A stretch of DNA of 38,637 nucleotides from Betaproteobacteria bacterium (GCA_025363575.1 JANYDM010000212.1:1-38637); one strand, 5' to 3'; numbered from the stretch's first letter, positions 1-8,263 are shown. Translations and numbers: made by a program. Notes: generated by a model not told the origin, from the sequence alone.

Positions 1-2
1 TC

Positions 3-1427
3 GGCATCCGCGCCGAACTGTTCCAGCCCGGATTGCAATTCTGGCGGCCGGAATTCTTCAATGAGCTGACCACCATGCACGGCCTCATCATGGTGTTCGG
101 CGCGATCATGCCGGCGTTCGTCGGCTTCGCGAACTGGCAAATCCCGATGATGATAGGCGCGCCCGACATGGCGTTCGCGCGCATGAACAACTGGAGCTTC
201 TGGCTGCTGCCGCCGGCGGCAATCCTGCTCGTCACGTCGTTCTTCGTGCCAGGCGGTGCTCCGGCCGCAGGCTGGACGATCTATGCGCCGCTGTCGACGC
301 AGATGGGCCCGGGTATGGACCTCGGCATCTTCGCCCTTCACATCATGGGCGCGTCGTCGATCATGGGCTCGATCAATATCGTCACCACCATCCTTAACAT
401 GCGCGCGCCCGGCATGACGCTGATGAAAATGCCGCTGTTCGTGTGGACCTGGCTGATTACGGCGTATCTGCTCATCGCTGTGATGCCGGTACTCGCCGGC
501 GCGATCACGATGTTGTTGACCGATCGTCACTTCGGCACTAACTTCTTCAACGCGACCGGCGGCGGCGACCCCGTCATGTTCCAGCACATATTCTGGTTCT
601 TCGGGCACCCCGAGGTCTACATCATGATTCTGCCGGCGTTCGGCATCGTGTCGCAGGTGATCCCGGCGTTCGCGCGCAAGCCGCTCTTCGGCTATGCGTC
701 GATGGTCTACGCCACCTCGTCGATCGCCATCCTGTCGTTCATCGTGTGGGCGCACCACATGTTCACGACCGGCATGCCGGCGGCAGGGCAGCTCTTTTTC
801 ATGTTTGCCACCATGCTGATTGCGGTGCCGACCGGTGTCAAAGTGTTCAACTGGATCGCGACCATGTGGAAGGGCTCGATGACGTTCGAGACGCCGATGC
901 TGTTCGCGGTCGGCTTCATCTTCGTGTTCTCGATGGGCGGTTTCACCGGCCTTATTCTCGCGATTACGCCGGTCGACATCCAGCTGCAGGACACCTATTA
1001 CGTGGTCGCGCACTTCCATTACGTGCTGGTCGCGGGCTCGCTTTTCGCGATTTTCTCGGGCACCTATTTCTGGCTGCCGAAGTGGACCGGGCACATGTAC
1101 AACGAGGCGCTCGGCAAATGGCATTTCTGGCTGTCGCTGATATTCTTCAACATCACGTTCTTCCCGATGCATTTCCTGGGCCTGGCGGGTATGCCGCGCC
1201 GCATTCCTGATTACGCGATGCAGTTCGCCGACTTCAACATGATCGCGTCGATCGGCGCGTTTGGCTTCGGCCTGTCGCAGCTGCTATTCGTCATCGGCAT
1301 CGTCAAGTGCGCCCGTGGCGGCGCCAAGGCCCCGAACAATCCGTGGGAAGGCGCGGACACGCTCGAGTGGACGCTGAGCTCGCCGCCGCCGTACCACAGC
1401 TTCGAGACGCCTCCGGTCGTCAAGTAA
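3..1427 (+). CDS. ctaD: Cytochrome c oxidase subunit I (5' partial)
   Basis: This is the catalytic subunit of an aa3-type heme-copper oxidase in the inner membrane; it reduces O2 to water and pumps protons. The reading frame is open from base 3, so the N-terminus lies outside the window; the TTG at 33 is an internal codon. Visible landmarks are the low-spin heme histidine in [10 protein letters not shown], the proton-channel Glu with the cross-linked His-Tyr in GHPEVYI, the CuB histidines in WAHHMFTTG, the K-channel Lys in TGVKVFNW and the paired heme histidines in VVAHFHYVL. These mark a type A oxidase. About 474 residues are present, so roughly 50-60 are missing by comparison with family length. 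It is followed after 2 bases by a small assembly ORF. Confidence 0.97.
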   Translation, partial: GIRAELFQPGLQFWRPEFFNELTTMHGLIMVFGAIMPAFVGFANWQIPMMIGAPDMAFARMNNWSFWLLPPAAILLVTSFFVPGGAPAAGWTIYAPLSTQMGPGMDLGIFALHIMGASSIMGSINIVTTILNMRAPGMTLMKMPLFVWTWLITAYLLIAVMPVLAGAITMLLTDRHFGTNFFNATGGGDPVMFQHIFWFFGHPEVYIMILPAFGIVSQVIPAFARKPLFGYASMVYATSSIAILSFIVWAHHMFTTGMPAAGQLFFMFATMLIAVPTGVKVFNWIATMWKGSMTFETPMLFAVGFIFVFSMGGFTGLILAITPVDIQLQDTYYVVAHFHYVLVAGSLFAIFSGTYFWLPKWTGHMYNEALGKWHFWLSLIFFNITFFPMHFLGLAGMPRRIPDYAMQFADFNMIASIGAFGFGLSQLLFVIGIVKCARGGAKAPNNPWEGADTLEWTLSSPPPYHSFETPPVVK

Positions 1428-1429
1428 AG

Positions 1430-1546
1430 ATGAACCTCGCCATGGCGCCGCGGGAGCATTCCGGCAAAGTCAGGACGGCCCTGATTCTGGGCGCGATAGC
1501 GGCCGTATTTTTTATCGCCGTCATCGTCCGTCACTGGCAATGGTGA
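1430..1546 (+). CDS. Cytochrome oxidase small assembly protein (38 aa)
   Basis: A 38-residue ORF lies between ctaD and ctaG. It begins at ATG 1430, 2 bases after the ctaD stop, and its stop overlaps the ctaG start by 7 bases. A basic N-terminus (residues 1-16) is followed by one hydrophobic segment (about 17-34) and a short RHWQW end, so it is a single-pass membrane microprotein. Position, size and topology match the small protein annotated in betaproteobacteria as a cytochrome oxidase small assembly protein. Its molecular role is not clear from sequence. The tight overlaps argue for translational coupling with both neighbours. The alternative upstream start at 1307 would overlap ctaD heavily and is rejected. 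Confidence 0.75.
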   Translation: MNLAMAPREHSGKVRTALILGAIAAVFFIAVIVRHWQW

Positions 1547-2079
1547 CCCAGGCCCAATCGAACATTCTGACGATGCGCAAACTCAGCATCGTCGCGGTAG
1601 CCATGTTTGGTTTCGGCTTCGCGCTGATTCCTTTCTACAAGAAAATCTGCGAAGTCACGGGCGTCAACAATGTGCTCAAGGCGGATGCGGTCGAGAATAC
1701 TCAGGTTGATGCCACGCGATTTGTCACCATCGAATTCGATTCCAACCTTAGCGGCAAGCTGCCGTGGACGTTTCGTCCGCTGCAGTCGAACGTGCGCATA
1801 CATCCGGGAGAGCTGACGACCGTCATGTATGAGATCCGCAATACAGCGGACCGCGCGGTGACCGGCCAGGCGATTCCGAGTTACGGCCCGCAGCTCGCGG
1901 TGAAATATTTCAAGAAGCTCGAATGTTTTTGCTTTACGCAGCAGACACTGCAGCCGGGCGAGTCGCGGCAGATGCCGGTCGTATTCGTGATCGAGCATGG
2001 GCTGCCGGACGACGTCAACACGATCACGTTGTCGTATTCATTCTTCGAAATCGAAGGCACGGCCAAGAAAGCCAGCTGA
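1540..2079 (+). CDS. ctaG: Cytochrome c oxidase assembly protein CtaG/Cox11
   Basis: Cox11-family copper chaperone that delivers copper to the CuB site of subunit I from the periplasmic face. The 179-aa protein has one N-terminal membrane segment (about residues 13-31), the conserved PFYKKICEVTG stretch after it, and the copper-binding CFC pair (Cys129 and Cys131) in ECFCFTQQTL. The immunoglobulin-like soluble domain fills the rest. The ATG at 1540 overlaps the end of the small assembly ORF, and its stop overlaps the next start (TGATG at 2077-2081). This is one translationally coupled run with ctaD, as expected for an assembly factor of that subunit. Confidence 0.96.
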   Translation: MVTQAQSNILTMRKLSIVAVAMFGFGFALIPFYKKICEVTGVNNVLKADAVENTQVDATRFVTIEFDSNLSGKLPWTFRPLQSNVRIHPGELTTVMYEIRNTADRAVTGQAIPSYGPQLAVKYFKKLECFCFTQQTLQPGESRQMPVVFVIEHGLPDDVNTITLSYSFFEIEGTAKKAS

Positions 2080-2291
2080 TGGACATGGCATTCGAACCAA
2101 AAACGGCGGGCGCTTCACCATTACAGGTGATCAAAGCGGTGTTCTGGTCGTTTCTCGGCATCCGCCGGCGCGCGGAATACGAGAAGGACGCGGTAGCACT
2201 GAAGCCTGCACAGGTCATCGTTGCCGGCATTATCGGCGCAATTTTTCTTGTATTGAGCCTGGTCACGCTTGTGCATTTCATACTGCGCTGA
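2079..2291 (+). CDS. DUF2970 family small membrane protein
   Basis: A 70-aa protein starting at ATG 2079, which overlaps the ctaG stop by one base. A soluble N-terminal half holds the VIKAVFWSFLGIRRR segment, with a Lys/Glu-rich patch before a C-terminal hydrophobic helix (about residues 45-67). Proteins of this kind (DUF2970) sit between ctaG and ctaE in betaproteobacterial oxidase clusters. No catalytic motif is visible. The context suggests a role in oxidase assembly or stability, but that is inference. Longer in-frame starts upstream (for example 1923) run through ctaG and are not credible. Confidence 0.82.
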   Translation: MDMAFEPKTAGASPLQVIKAVFWSFLGIRRRAEYEKDAVALKPAQVIVAGIIGAIFLVLSLVTLVHFILR

Positions 2292-2329
2292 CCCGGGCGC
2301 TCGAAATTTAGCTAAGAGGGAGTTTCATC

Positions 2330-3178
2330 ATGATGAATCAGTCGGCGCGTTATTTCATTCCGGACCCGTCGCGGTGGCCGATCTTCGGGTCGCTCGCGCT
2401 GCTGTCCATGGCTTTCGGCGCGGCACTATGGATGAACGACGCGACATGGGGAAAGTTTTTGTTGATTTTCGGCCTATGCACGCTGTTCTACATGATGTTT
2501 GGCTGGTTCGGCTCGGTCGCGCGCGAAAGCGAGGGCGGCAGCTACAACAAGCAGGTCGACACGTCGTTCCGCTGGGGCATGAGCTGGTTCATATTTTCCG
2601 AAGTCATGTTCTTCGCCGCGTTTTTCGGCGCGCTTTTCTACATGCGCGTATTGTCGGTGCCCTGGCTGGGCGATATCGAGCACAAGCTGCTGTGGCCGGA
2701 TTTCGCGGCGCAATGGCCGACCGCCGGGCCGGGCATAGCCGAAAAATTCACGCCGATGGCCGCGTGGGGCGTGCCTGCGATCAACACGCTGATCCTGCTT
2801 ACCTCCGGCGTCACGGTTACTATTGCGCACTGGGGAATGCTCAAGAACAACCGTACTCAACTTATCGTCGGGCTTATATTCACCATCCTGCTCGGCATGA
2901 CATTCTTGTTTCTGCAGGCGACCGAGTATCACGAAGCCTATGCCGATCTCAACCTTAAGCTGACGACCGGCGCGTATGGCGCGAGCTTTTTCATGCTGAC
3001 GGGGTTTCATGGCTTTCACGTGACGGTCGGCACATTGATGCTGATCGTGATTCTGGGCCGCTCGATCGCTGGCCATTTTACCGCCGACCACCATTTCGGC
3101 TTCGAAGGCGTGGCTTGGTACTGGCACTTCGTTGACGTGGTCTGGTTGCTGCTGTTCATATTGGTGTACTGGCTATAA
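2330..3178 (+). CDS. ctaE: Cytochrome c oxidase subunit III
   Basis: Subunit III of the aa3 oxidase, a seven-helix inner-membrane protein that binds lipids and stabilises proton uptake through subunit I. The 282-aa sequence has hydrophobic helices throughout, the family-typical FRWGMSWFIFSEVMFF stretch, the GFHGFHVTVGT segment and the C-terminal WYWHFVDVVWLLLF. The start is ATG 2330, with a second ATG at 2333; a purine-rich ribosome site (AGAGGGAG) lies about 9 bases upstream. It closes the first oxidase transcription block: a strong intrinsic terminator follows at 3233-3261. Confidence 0.97.
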   Translation: MMNQSARYFIPDPSRWPIFGSLALLSMAFGAALWMNDATWGKFLLIFGLCTLFYMMFGWFGSVARESEGGSYNKQVDTSFRWGMSWFIFSEVMFFAAFFGALFYMRVLSVPWLGDIEHKLLWPDFAAQWPTAGPGIAEKFTPMAAWGVPAINTLILLTSGVTVTIAHWGMLKNNRTQLIVGLIFTILLGMTFLFLQATEYHEAYADLNLKLTTGAYGASFFMLTGFHGFHVTVGTLMLIVILGRSIAGHFTADHHFGFEGVAWYWHFVDVVWLLLFILVYWL

Positions 3179-3232
3179 GGGCCAGTCGCCTTCAACAAAC
3201 AGAGGGGGAGATTCCCGCAACCGGGGGATCAG

Positions 3233-3261
3233 CGCCGCACCGATGGTGCGGCGTTTTTTTT
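3233..3261 (+). terminator. Intrinsic terminator after ctaE
   Basis: A perfect 9-bp stem (CGCCGCACC at 3233-3241 and GGTGCGGCG at 3245-3253) with a 3-base GAT loop is followed directly by eight T residues (3254-3261). The T tract lies on the plus-strand side only, so it serves the ctaD-ctaE transcript and not the opposing DUF2909 gene that ends next to it. Confidence 0.93.
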
Positions 3262-3456
3262 CTACAGCTTGTCTTTGATGAAACCGAAATGGTAGGAAAG
3301 CATCAAAAGCATGAACAGCACGATTGAAAACACGACGCGCCACGTCAGAGCCCGGGCAGTGCGCGTTGAAGACCCCTTGTCCTTAACCAGGAAGTAGAGC
3401 GCCGAGCCCAGGCTCGCCAGTATCAGAACGATGAAGATTAAAACGACAATTTTCAA
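3262..3456 (-). CDS. DUF2909 twin transmembrane protein
   Basis: A 64-aa protein on the minus strand with two hydrophobic helices (about residues 3-24 and 41-60) joined by a short basic loop (VKDKGSSTRTARALTWR). This matches the small twin-TM DUF2909 family commonly found inside betaproteobacterial oxidase clusters, opposite in strand to ctaE and SURF1. The chosen start is TTG at 3456, with GAGG about 7 bases upstream on that strand, giving the expected family length. The longer frame reaching 3771 runs antisense through SURF1 and is rejected. It shares its 3' border with the ctaE terminator. Function is unknown; an oxidase-related role is inferred from context. Confidence 0.78.
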   Translation of the reverse strand: MKIVVLIFIVLILASLGSALYFLVKDKGSSTRTARALTWRVVFSIVLFMLLMLSYHFGFIKDKL

Positions 3457-3508
3457 GTGCGGCCTCGCTTCCGGCGAGTGTAGCCCAGCCGCGGCACACT
3501 GACCAGCG

Positions 3509-4213
3509 ATGCCCTCGTTACGCCTGCGTACTCCTCTATGGCCAACGCTCGCTGCGTTAGCCGGCATTGCCTTGACGCTCGCGCTCGGCAACTGGCAGCT
3601 CGGACGCGCGGCCGAAAAAGCGGCGATGGCCGAACGCATAGCCAGCGCCAATCGCGACGCACCGATAGCGCTGCCTCGCACCGCGGGCCGTGCCGAGGAC
3701 CTGGCGTGGCACCATGTCGAGGCGAGCGGCCGCTTCGAGCCGAAATTCACGGTGCTCATCGACAACCGCATCCTGAACGGCGTCGTCGGCTATCACGTGG
3801 TGATGCCGCTTAGAATAAGCGGCAGCGAGCTTTACGTGCTGGTAAACCGCGGCTGGGTCGCAGCGACGAATTCGCGCGCCACGCTGCCGCAAATCAAGAC
3901 GCCTAACGGAGAAGTGCAGGTATCGGGTCTCGCGACACTGCCGACCAGACGCTATCTCGAGCTTTCGACCCAGGTGACGGAAGGCGAGGTATGGCAGAAC
4001 CTCACGCTCGAACGTTTCCGCGCCAGCGCTCCGATCGCGATCCAACCCGTGGTGCTGCAGCAGGAAAGCGAGAGCGACGACGGACTCAAGCGCGTATGGA
4101 GCGCGCCGGATCTTGGCATCGACCGGCACTACGGTTACGCGTTCCAGTGGTTTGCAATGGCGGCGGCAATCGTGGTTATTTACCTGGTGTGCAATGTCAG
4201 AAAAAGCGCCTAA
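3509..4213 (+). CDS. SURF1 family oxidase assembly protein
   Basis: SURF1/Shy1 homolog, an inner-membrane factor that helps place heme A in cytochrome oxidase subunit I. The 234-aa protein has the family layout: an N-terminal helix (about residues 11-27) leading into GNWQLGRAAEK, a large periplasmic domain with GYHVVMPL and VNRGWV, and a C-terminal helix (about 211-229) after HYGYAFQWFAMA. The start is ATG 3509. Its end overlaps the next gene by 20 bases, and the run continues through ctaA, ctaB and sco, so this is the heme A and copper assembly half of the cluster. Confidence 0.94.
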   Translation: MPSLRLRTPLWPTLAALAGIALTLALGNWQLGRAAEKAAMAERIASANRDAPIALPRTAGRAEDLAWHHVEASGRFEPKFTVLIDNRILNGVVGYHVVMPLRISGSELYVLVNRGWVAATNSRATLPQIKTPNGEVQVSGLATLPTRRYLELSTQVTEGEVWQNLTLERFRASAPIAIQPVVLQQESESDDGLKRVWSAPDLGIDRHYGYAFQWFAMAAAIVVIYLVCNVRKSA

Positions 4214-4766
4214 AAGCCGCGCCAGCCTGTGGCTGATCCTGGCGCTGTGCGTCGTGCCGGTGGCTGCGTCGTACTTTTTCTATTTCTTCGCGCCGCCGGC
4301 CCGCCACACCAACTATGGCGAATTGATCGAAGCGCCGCCATTGCCGAATGCGCAGTTGCGGCTCGTCGACGGCGCGCCGTTCGAATTGGGCCAGCTGCGC
4401 GGGAAATGGGTGCTGCTGATGGTCGATGCCGCAGATTGCAAAGAGGCCTGCCAGCGCAAGCTCATCACGCTGCGGCAGTTGCGGCTCACGCAAGGCAAGG
4501 ACATGGACCGCATCGAGCGCGCATGGCTGATCAGCGATGACGCTGCAGTCACGGCAAACGTGGAGGCCGATTATCGCGGGACGTGGCTGATACGCGCGGC
4601 GGCCACTGATGTCATCAAGCGCCTGCCCGCGCCCGATGCGCCTGCCGCGCATATTTACGTGATCGATCCGCTCGGCAATATCGTGCTGCGCTATCCGCAC
4701 GATGCCGAGCCCGCCCGTATGATCAAGGACCTCACGCGCTTGCTCAGGACTTCGCGAATTGGATAG
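4194..4766 (+). CDS. SCO-like thioredoxin-fold membrane protein
   Basis: A 190-aa protein beginning at ATG 4194 inside the 3' end of SURF1. One membrane anchor (about residues 12-33) is followed by a thioredoxin-like domain starting at LRGKWVLLMVDAADC. Cys82 and Cys86 form a C-x3-C pair like the copper or redox cysteines of SCO proteins. The histidine that completes the SCO copper site is not at the usual spacing before the IDPLGN strand, so copper binding is uncertain. It may instead be a thiol reductase for CuA ligands. It overlaps the ctaA start by 8 bases and belongs to the assembly operon. The in-frame start at 4113 would overlap SURF1 by 100 bases and is not used. Confidence 0.78.
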   Translation: MSEKAPKSRASLWLILALCVVPVAASYFFYFFAPPARHTNYGELIEAPPLPNAQLRLVDGAPFELGQLRGKWVLLMVDAADCKEACQRKLITLRQLRLTQGKDMDRIERAWLISDDAAVTANVEADYRGTWLIRAAATDVIKRLPAPDAPAAHIYVIDPLGNIVLRYPHDAEPARMIKDLTRLLRTSRIG

Positions 4767-5760
4767 CAGAACAATTTACAAGTGGCTGATACTGGCTGCT
4801 GTATGCCTGACCTTTGTGGTCGTTGTCATCGGCGCGTACGTGCGCCTGCAGGATGCGGGGCTCGGCTGCCCCGATTGGCCCGGGTGCTACGGCCACCTCG
4901 TCGGCGTACCGGGGGACGCGGCGGAGATACAGCGCGCCGAACAGGTATTTCCGCAGCGGCCGGTCGAAACGCACAAGGCGTGGAAGGAAATGTTTCATCG
5001 CTATATCGCCGGCACGCTGGGCCTGTTGCTGTGCGCAATCGCGCTGACAGCGTGGCGGTCGCGGCGATCATTGAAACAGTCGCCATGGCTGGCCACGGCA
5101 ATCGTGGCGGTGGTGGCGCTTCAGGCGGCGCTCGGTATGTGGACGGTGACCATGTTGCTGAAGCCGGTAATCGTCACGCTGCACCTGCTCGGCGGCATGA
5201 CGACATTGGCCCTTCTAACCTGGCTTGCGCTGCGGCAGATGTCGTTTGCCTCGCCGGGCGCAGATGCGGTGCGGTTACGGGCATGGGCCGCGATTGCGCT
5301 GCTGATTCTGGCTTGTCAGATCGCGCTTGGCGGCTGGGTATCGACCAACTATGCCGCACTGGTGTGCCGGGATTTCCCGACATGTCATGGCGCATGGGTC
5401 CCGGCGATGGATTTTTCGCATGGCTTTACTCTTGCGCGTGAACTCGGCATGACGGCCGCAGGAGCACCGCTTTCCTTCGATGCACTGACTGCAATTCACT
5501 GGGCTCATCGCGTCGGAGCGCTGATGACGTTTCTCTTACTGGGCGCATTCGCCGTCGCGTTGATGCGCGCGGCAGCTGGCGGGTTTTTGGGCGTGACGCT
5601 CGCGGTTCTCCTGGCGCTGCAGGTAACACTGGGGATTTCCAACGTGCTGCTGACGTTGCCGTTGCCGGTGGCCGTCGCGCACAACGGCGTGGCAGCGGCT
5701 TTATTGGTCACCATGGTAGTGATAAACTTCGCCCTTTCCCGCCGCAGCCCCCCGTCTTAA
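4759..5760 (+). CDS. ctaA: Heme A synthase (COX15/CtaA)
   Basis: Inner-membrane enzyme that oxidises the C8 methyl of heme O to a formyl group, giving heme A for the aa3 oxidase. The 333-aa protein has eight predicted helices in two similar halves. The four heme-ligand histidines appear in MFHRYIAG, TLHLLGG, WAHRVGAL and VAHNGVAA. Both external cysteine pairs are present (GLGCPDWPGCYG and VCRDFPTCHG). Translation appears to start at TTG 4759, overlapping the SCO-like gene by 8 bases; no ATG lies near the conserved N-terminus. The stop directly abuts the ctaB start, so heme O synthesis and oxidation are coupled. Confidence 0.95.
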   Translation: MDSRTIYKWLILAAVCLTFVVVVIGAYVRLQDAGLGCPDWPGCYGHLVGVPGDAAEIQRAEQVFPQRPVETHKAWKEMFHRYIAGTLGLLLCAIALTAWRSRRSLKQSPWLATAIVAVVALQAALGMWTVTMLLKPVIVTLHLLGGMTTLALLTWLALRQMSFASPGADAVRLRAWAAIALLILACQIALGGWVSTNYAALVCRDFPTCHGAWVPAMDFSHGFTLARELGMTAAGAPLSFDALTAIHWAHRVGALMTFLLLGAFAVALMRAAAGGFLGVTLAVLLALQVTLGISNVLLTLPLPVAVAHNGVAAALLVTMVVINFALSRRSPPS

Positions 5761-6663
5761 ATGTCATCCCTCGCCTGGCAGCATACGTCGTCGCGCTTTG
5801 CGCAATTTCTCGCGCTGACCAAGCCGCGTGTTGTGTCGCTGATCGTCTTCTGCGCAGTCATCGGCATGTTTCTCGCCGTCCCGTTCGGCGTGCTCGATGC
5901 GAGGTTTGCCGCAGTCGCGCTGGCCGCGACCGTCGGCATCGCACTGGTGGCGGGTGCGGCCGCCGCGATCAATTGCTTAGTCGAGCAGAAAATCGACGCT
6001 TTGATGGCGCGCACGCGCGGCCGTCCATTGCCGCGCGGCGAACTCACTCAGGTGCAGACGCTGGTATTTGCCTTGATAGTCGGCGGCGGCGGGCTTGCGC
6101 TGCTGTACTTTGAAGTCAATGTGCTGACAATGTGGCTTACGCTCGCCACGTTCGTCGGCTATGCAATTGTATATACCGTCATACTGAAGCCGATGACGCC
6201 GCAGAATATCGTAATCGGCGGCGCTTCGGGCGCCATGCCGCCGGTGCTGGGATGGGCCGCTGTTACCGGCGACGTTTCGTTCCAGGCCTTGCTGCTCTTC
6301 CTGATAATCTTCGCCTGGACGCCGCCCCATTTCTGGGCGCTCGCGCTCTATCGCAAGCTCGAATACGCCAAGGCCGGCGTGCCCATGCTGCCGGTGACGC
6401 ATGGCGACAAATTCACGCGTCTGCATGTTTTGTTCTATACCGTCATTCTGATCGCGGTCACGCTGCTGCCGTACGCGACGCATATGAGCGGACTGATTTA
6501 CGTCGCGGCCGCGGTAGTGCTGGGCGGCGTATTTCTCTATTACGCGATCCGGATTTATCGTGACTACAGCGATCGTCTGGCGCAGACCACGTTTCGCTAT
6601 TCAATCCTGTATCTGACCCTGCTGTTTGCGGCGCTGCTGCTTGATCACTACTTCACTTACTAG
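5761..6663 (+). CDS. ctaB: Protoheme IX farnesyltransferase (heme O synthase)
   Basis: UbiA-family prenyltransferase that attaches a farnesyl group to protoheme, making heme O, the substrate of CtaA. The 300-aa membrane protein shows the prenyl-diphosphate site as [19 protein letters not shown], a variant of N-x3-D-x3-D with Glu in the first acidic position. It also has the second loop [13 protein letters not shown] and the HGDKFTR stretch. ATG 5761 follows the ctaA stop with no gap. It is also known as cyoE or ctaB; ctaB is used here because of the aa3 context. Confidence 0.96.
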   Translation: MSSLAWQHTSSRFAQFLALTKPRVVSLIVFCAVIGMFLAVPFGVLDARFAAVALAATVGIALVAGAAAAINCLVEQKIDALMARTRGRPLPRGELTQVQTLVFALIVGGGGLALLYFEVNVLTMWLTLATFVGYAIVYTVILKPMTPQNIVIGGASGAMPPVLGWAAVTGDVSFQALLLFLIIFAWTPPHFWALALYRKLEYAKAGVPMLPVTHGDKFTRLHVLFYTVILIAVTLLPYATHMSGLIYVAAAVVLGGVFLYYAIRIYRDYSDRLAQTTFRYSILYLTLLFAALLLDHYFTY

Positions 6664-6669
6664 CCCCGC

Positions 6670-7257
6670 ATGAAGAGCCTGTGGGCCGGCCTGCTGCTGG
6701 CGCTGGCGTTGATTATTTCCGCATGCAACTTATCGCAGGCGCCGTCATTCGAGCTCACCGATATAACCGGCGCCGATTTCGGACGCGATGTGCAACTGAC
6801 CGATCATAACGGCAAAGCGCGCACTCTCGCGGAATTCAAAGGCAAAGTCGTTGTGGTCTTTTTTGGCTACACGCACTGCCCGGACGTTTGCCCGGTGACC
6901 CTCGGCGAGTTGGCCATGGTCGCCCGTGAACTCGGCAAGGATGCCGCGCGCATGCAGGTGCTGTTTATTACTGTGGATCCCGAGCGCGACACGCAGGCAG
7001 TGCTATCGAAATACGTGCCCGCGTTCGATCCCGCTTTTCTCGGCCTTTATGGCGACGCCGCAGCGACGCTGAAGACTGCCAGGGAATTCAAGGTGTTTTA
7101 TCAGAAGCAGCCGGTGGCGGGGGGCGCTTACAACATGGATCATTCGGCAGGAACGTATATTTATGATCCCGCCGGGCGCCTGAGGCTATTCGCAAGCTAC
7201 GGGCAAGGTGCGCCCAAGATATTGCACGATATTCGTTTGCTGCTGCAGACGCCCTGA
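6670..7257 (+). CDS. SCO1/SenC/PrrC family copper chaperone, lipoprotein
   Basis: SCO protein that metallates or reduces the CuA site of oxidase subunit II. The 195-aa product has a lipoprotein signal (hydrophobic residues 5-17, lipobox ISAC, lipidated Cys19). The thioredoxin-like domain carries the copper cysteines in CPDVCP (Cys70 and Cys74) and the third ligand His158 in MDHSAGTY. Unlike the SCO-like protein encoded at 4194-4766, all three copper ligands are intact, so this is the canonical SCO of the cluster. ATG 6670 is 6 bases after ctaB. It is the last gene of the plus-strand run and converges on rpoH. Confidence 0.95.
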   Translation: MKSLWAGLLLALALIISACNLSQAPSFELTDITGADFGRDVQLTDHNGKARTLAEFKGKVVVVFFGYTHCPDVCPVTLGELAMVARELGKDAARMQVLFITVDPERDTQAVLSKYVPAFDPAFLGLYGDAAATLKTAREFKVFYQKQPVAGGAYNMDHSAGTYIYDPAGRLRLFASYGQGAPKILHDIRLLLQTP

Positions 7258-7264
7258 AAGGGCG
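7250..7264. other. Hairpin between convergent sco and rpoH
   Basis: A 6-bp perfect stem (CGCCCT and AGGGCG) with a GAA loop spans the sco stop codon. Neither strand has a T run after it, so it is at best a weak or factor-assisted terminator shared by the two converging genes. Confidence 0.35.
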
Positions 7265-7272
7265 CCGGCAGT

Positions 7273-8139
7273 TCAGGCATGGGCGCCGATAATGCCGCGC
7301 ATTTTCTGCATCGCCTTGACCTCGATCTGGCGAATACGCTCAGCCGACACGCCGAATTCGGCGGCGAGATCGTGCAGCGTAGCTTGGTCCGTCTCGCGTA
7401 ACCAGCGCGCTTCTATGATGCGGCGGCTGCGCGGATCGAGGCTGGCCATCGCATCTTCGAGCCCTTCGCTCTTGAGCCGTTCTTCCTGGGCATGCTCGAG
7501 CACGCGGCCGGGTTCGCTGTCGGTGTCCGCCAAATACGCAATCGGCGCGTAGCTTTCCTCAGCTTCGTCATTCAGCGGTTCAAGCGCAATGTCCTGGCCG
7601 CCCAAACGCGTTTCCATTTCGACGACTTCCTCGGGCTTGACGCCAAGCGTGTTCGCCATCGCCTTGACCTCTGCGCTGCCGAGCGTATTCAGGCCTGGCT
7701 TCATGCTGCGCAGATTGAAGAACAGCTTGCGTTGCGCCTTGGTCGTCGCGATCTTGACCATGCGCCAGTTGCGCAAAATGAATTCGTGCATCTCGGCCCG
7801 GATCCAGTGCACGGCAAACGACACCAGCCGAACGCCCCGTTCCGGGTCGAAACGCTTGACGGCTTTCATCAGGCCTATATTGCCTTCCTGGATAAGGTCG
7901 GCCTGCGGCAGGCCATAACCCAGGTAACCACGCGCAACCGATGCCACTACACGCAGATGCGAAACGATCAGCTGGCGTGCGGCATCCAGATCCTCATGAT
8001 CGCGCAAACGCCGGGCCAAATCCGTCTCCTCTTGCTGCGACAACAGAGGAAAACGGTTCACCGTCTGGATATAGCTTTCCAGGCTGCCGGTCGCCGAAGG
8101 AACCGGTAAGGCAAAACGCGATAGCGCGAAACTCGTCAT
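7273..8139 (-). CDS. rpoH: RNA polymerase heat-shock sigma factor sigma32
   Basis: Alternative sigma factor that directs RNA polymerase to heat-shock promoters. The 288-aa protein has sigma region 2 (DLIQEGNIGLMKAVKRFDPERG, about residues 81-102, and the SFAVHWIRAEMHEFILRNWR segment), the RpoH-specific box QRKLFFNLR (136-144) and a C-terminal helix-turn-helix ending in GVSAERIRQIEVKAMQKMR. ATG 8139 has a good ribosome site (GGAAAGGGA) about 8 bases upstream. It is the last gene of the ftsY-ftsE-ftsX-rpoH run, and the 124-base gap after ftsX carries its own promoter with a CIRCE operator, so it can be transcribed separately. Confidence 0.97.
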   Translation of the reverse strand: MTSFALSRFALPVPSATGSLESYIQTVNRFPLLSQQEETDLARRLRDHEDLDAARQLIVSHLRVVASVARGYLGYGLPQADLIQEGNIGLMKAVKRFDPERGVRLVSFAVHWIRAEMHEFILRNWRMVKIATTKAQRKLFFNLRSMKPGLNTLGSAEVKAMANTLGVKPEEVVEMETRLGGQDIALEPLNDEAEESYAPIAYLADTDSEPGRVLEHAQEERLKSEGLEDAMASLDPRSRRIIEARWLRETDQATLHDLAAEFGVSAERIRQIEVKAMQKMRGIIGAHA

Positions 8140-8161
8140 GGTTCAATTCCCTTTCCGAAGG

Positions 8162-8191
8162 ATTTTAGCACTCTGGATATTTGAGTGCCAA
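8162..8191 (-). promoter_or_regulatory. Sigma70-like promoter of rpoH interleaved with CIRCE
   Basis: On the minus strand TTGGCA (8186-8191) and TAAAAT (8162-8167) are separated by 18 bases; each matches the sigma70 consensus at five of six positions. The -35 hexamer is part of one CIRCE arm and the -10 overlaps the other, so repressor binding would block polymerase directly. The predicted start of transcription is only about 15 bases before the ATG, just upstream of the ribosome site. I see no convincing sigma32 promoter. Confidence 0.6.
8165..8191 (-). promoter_or_regulatory. CIRCE element (HrcA operator) before rpoH
   Basis: TTAGCACTC (8165-8173), nine bases, then GAGTGCCAA (8183-8191). 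This matches the CIRCE consensus TTAGCACTC-N9-GAGTGCTAA at 17 of 18 arm positions with the exact 9-base spacer. HrcA is the known repressor at such sites. The operator lies 26-52 bases before the rpoH start codon, which implies that sigma32 production is under HrcA repression here. HrcA itself is not encoded in the window. Confidence 0.9.
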
Positions 8192-8263
8192 TCGTCCCGG
8201 AAGTTCCCCGGTGGTCTTCGTGAGGATTATATAAAAATTATAAATAACAGGTGTTTACGTAAC

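Noticed and set aside
8226..8242. Two TATAAT hexamers on the minus strand in the ftsX-rpoH gap as extra rpoH promoters
   Set aside because: No -35 hexamer is found at 16-18 bases for either. They are noted as AT-rich sequence only.
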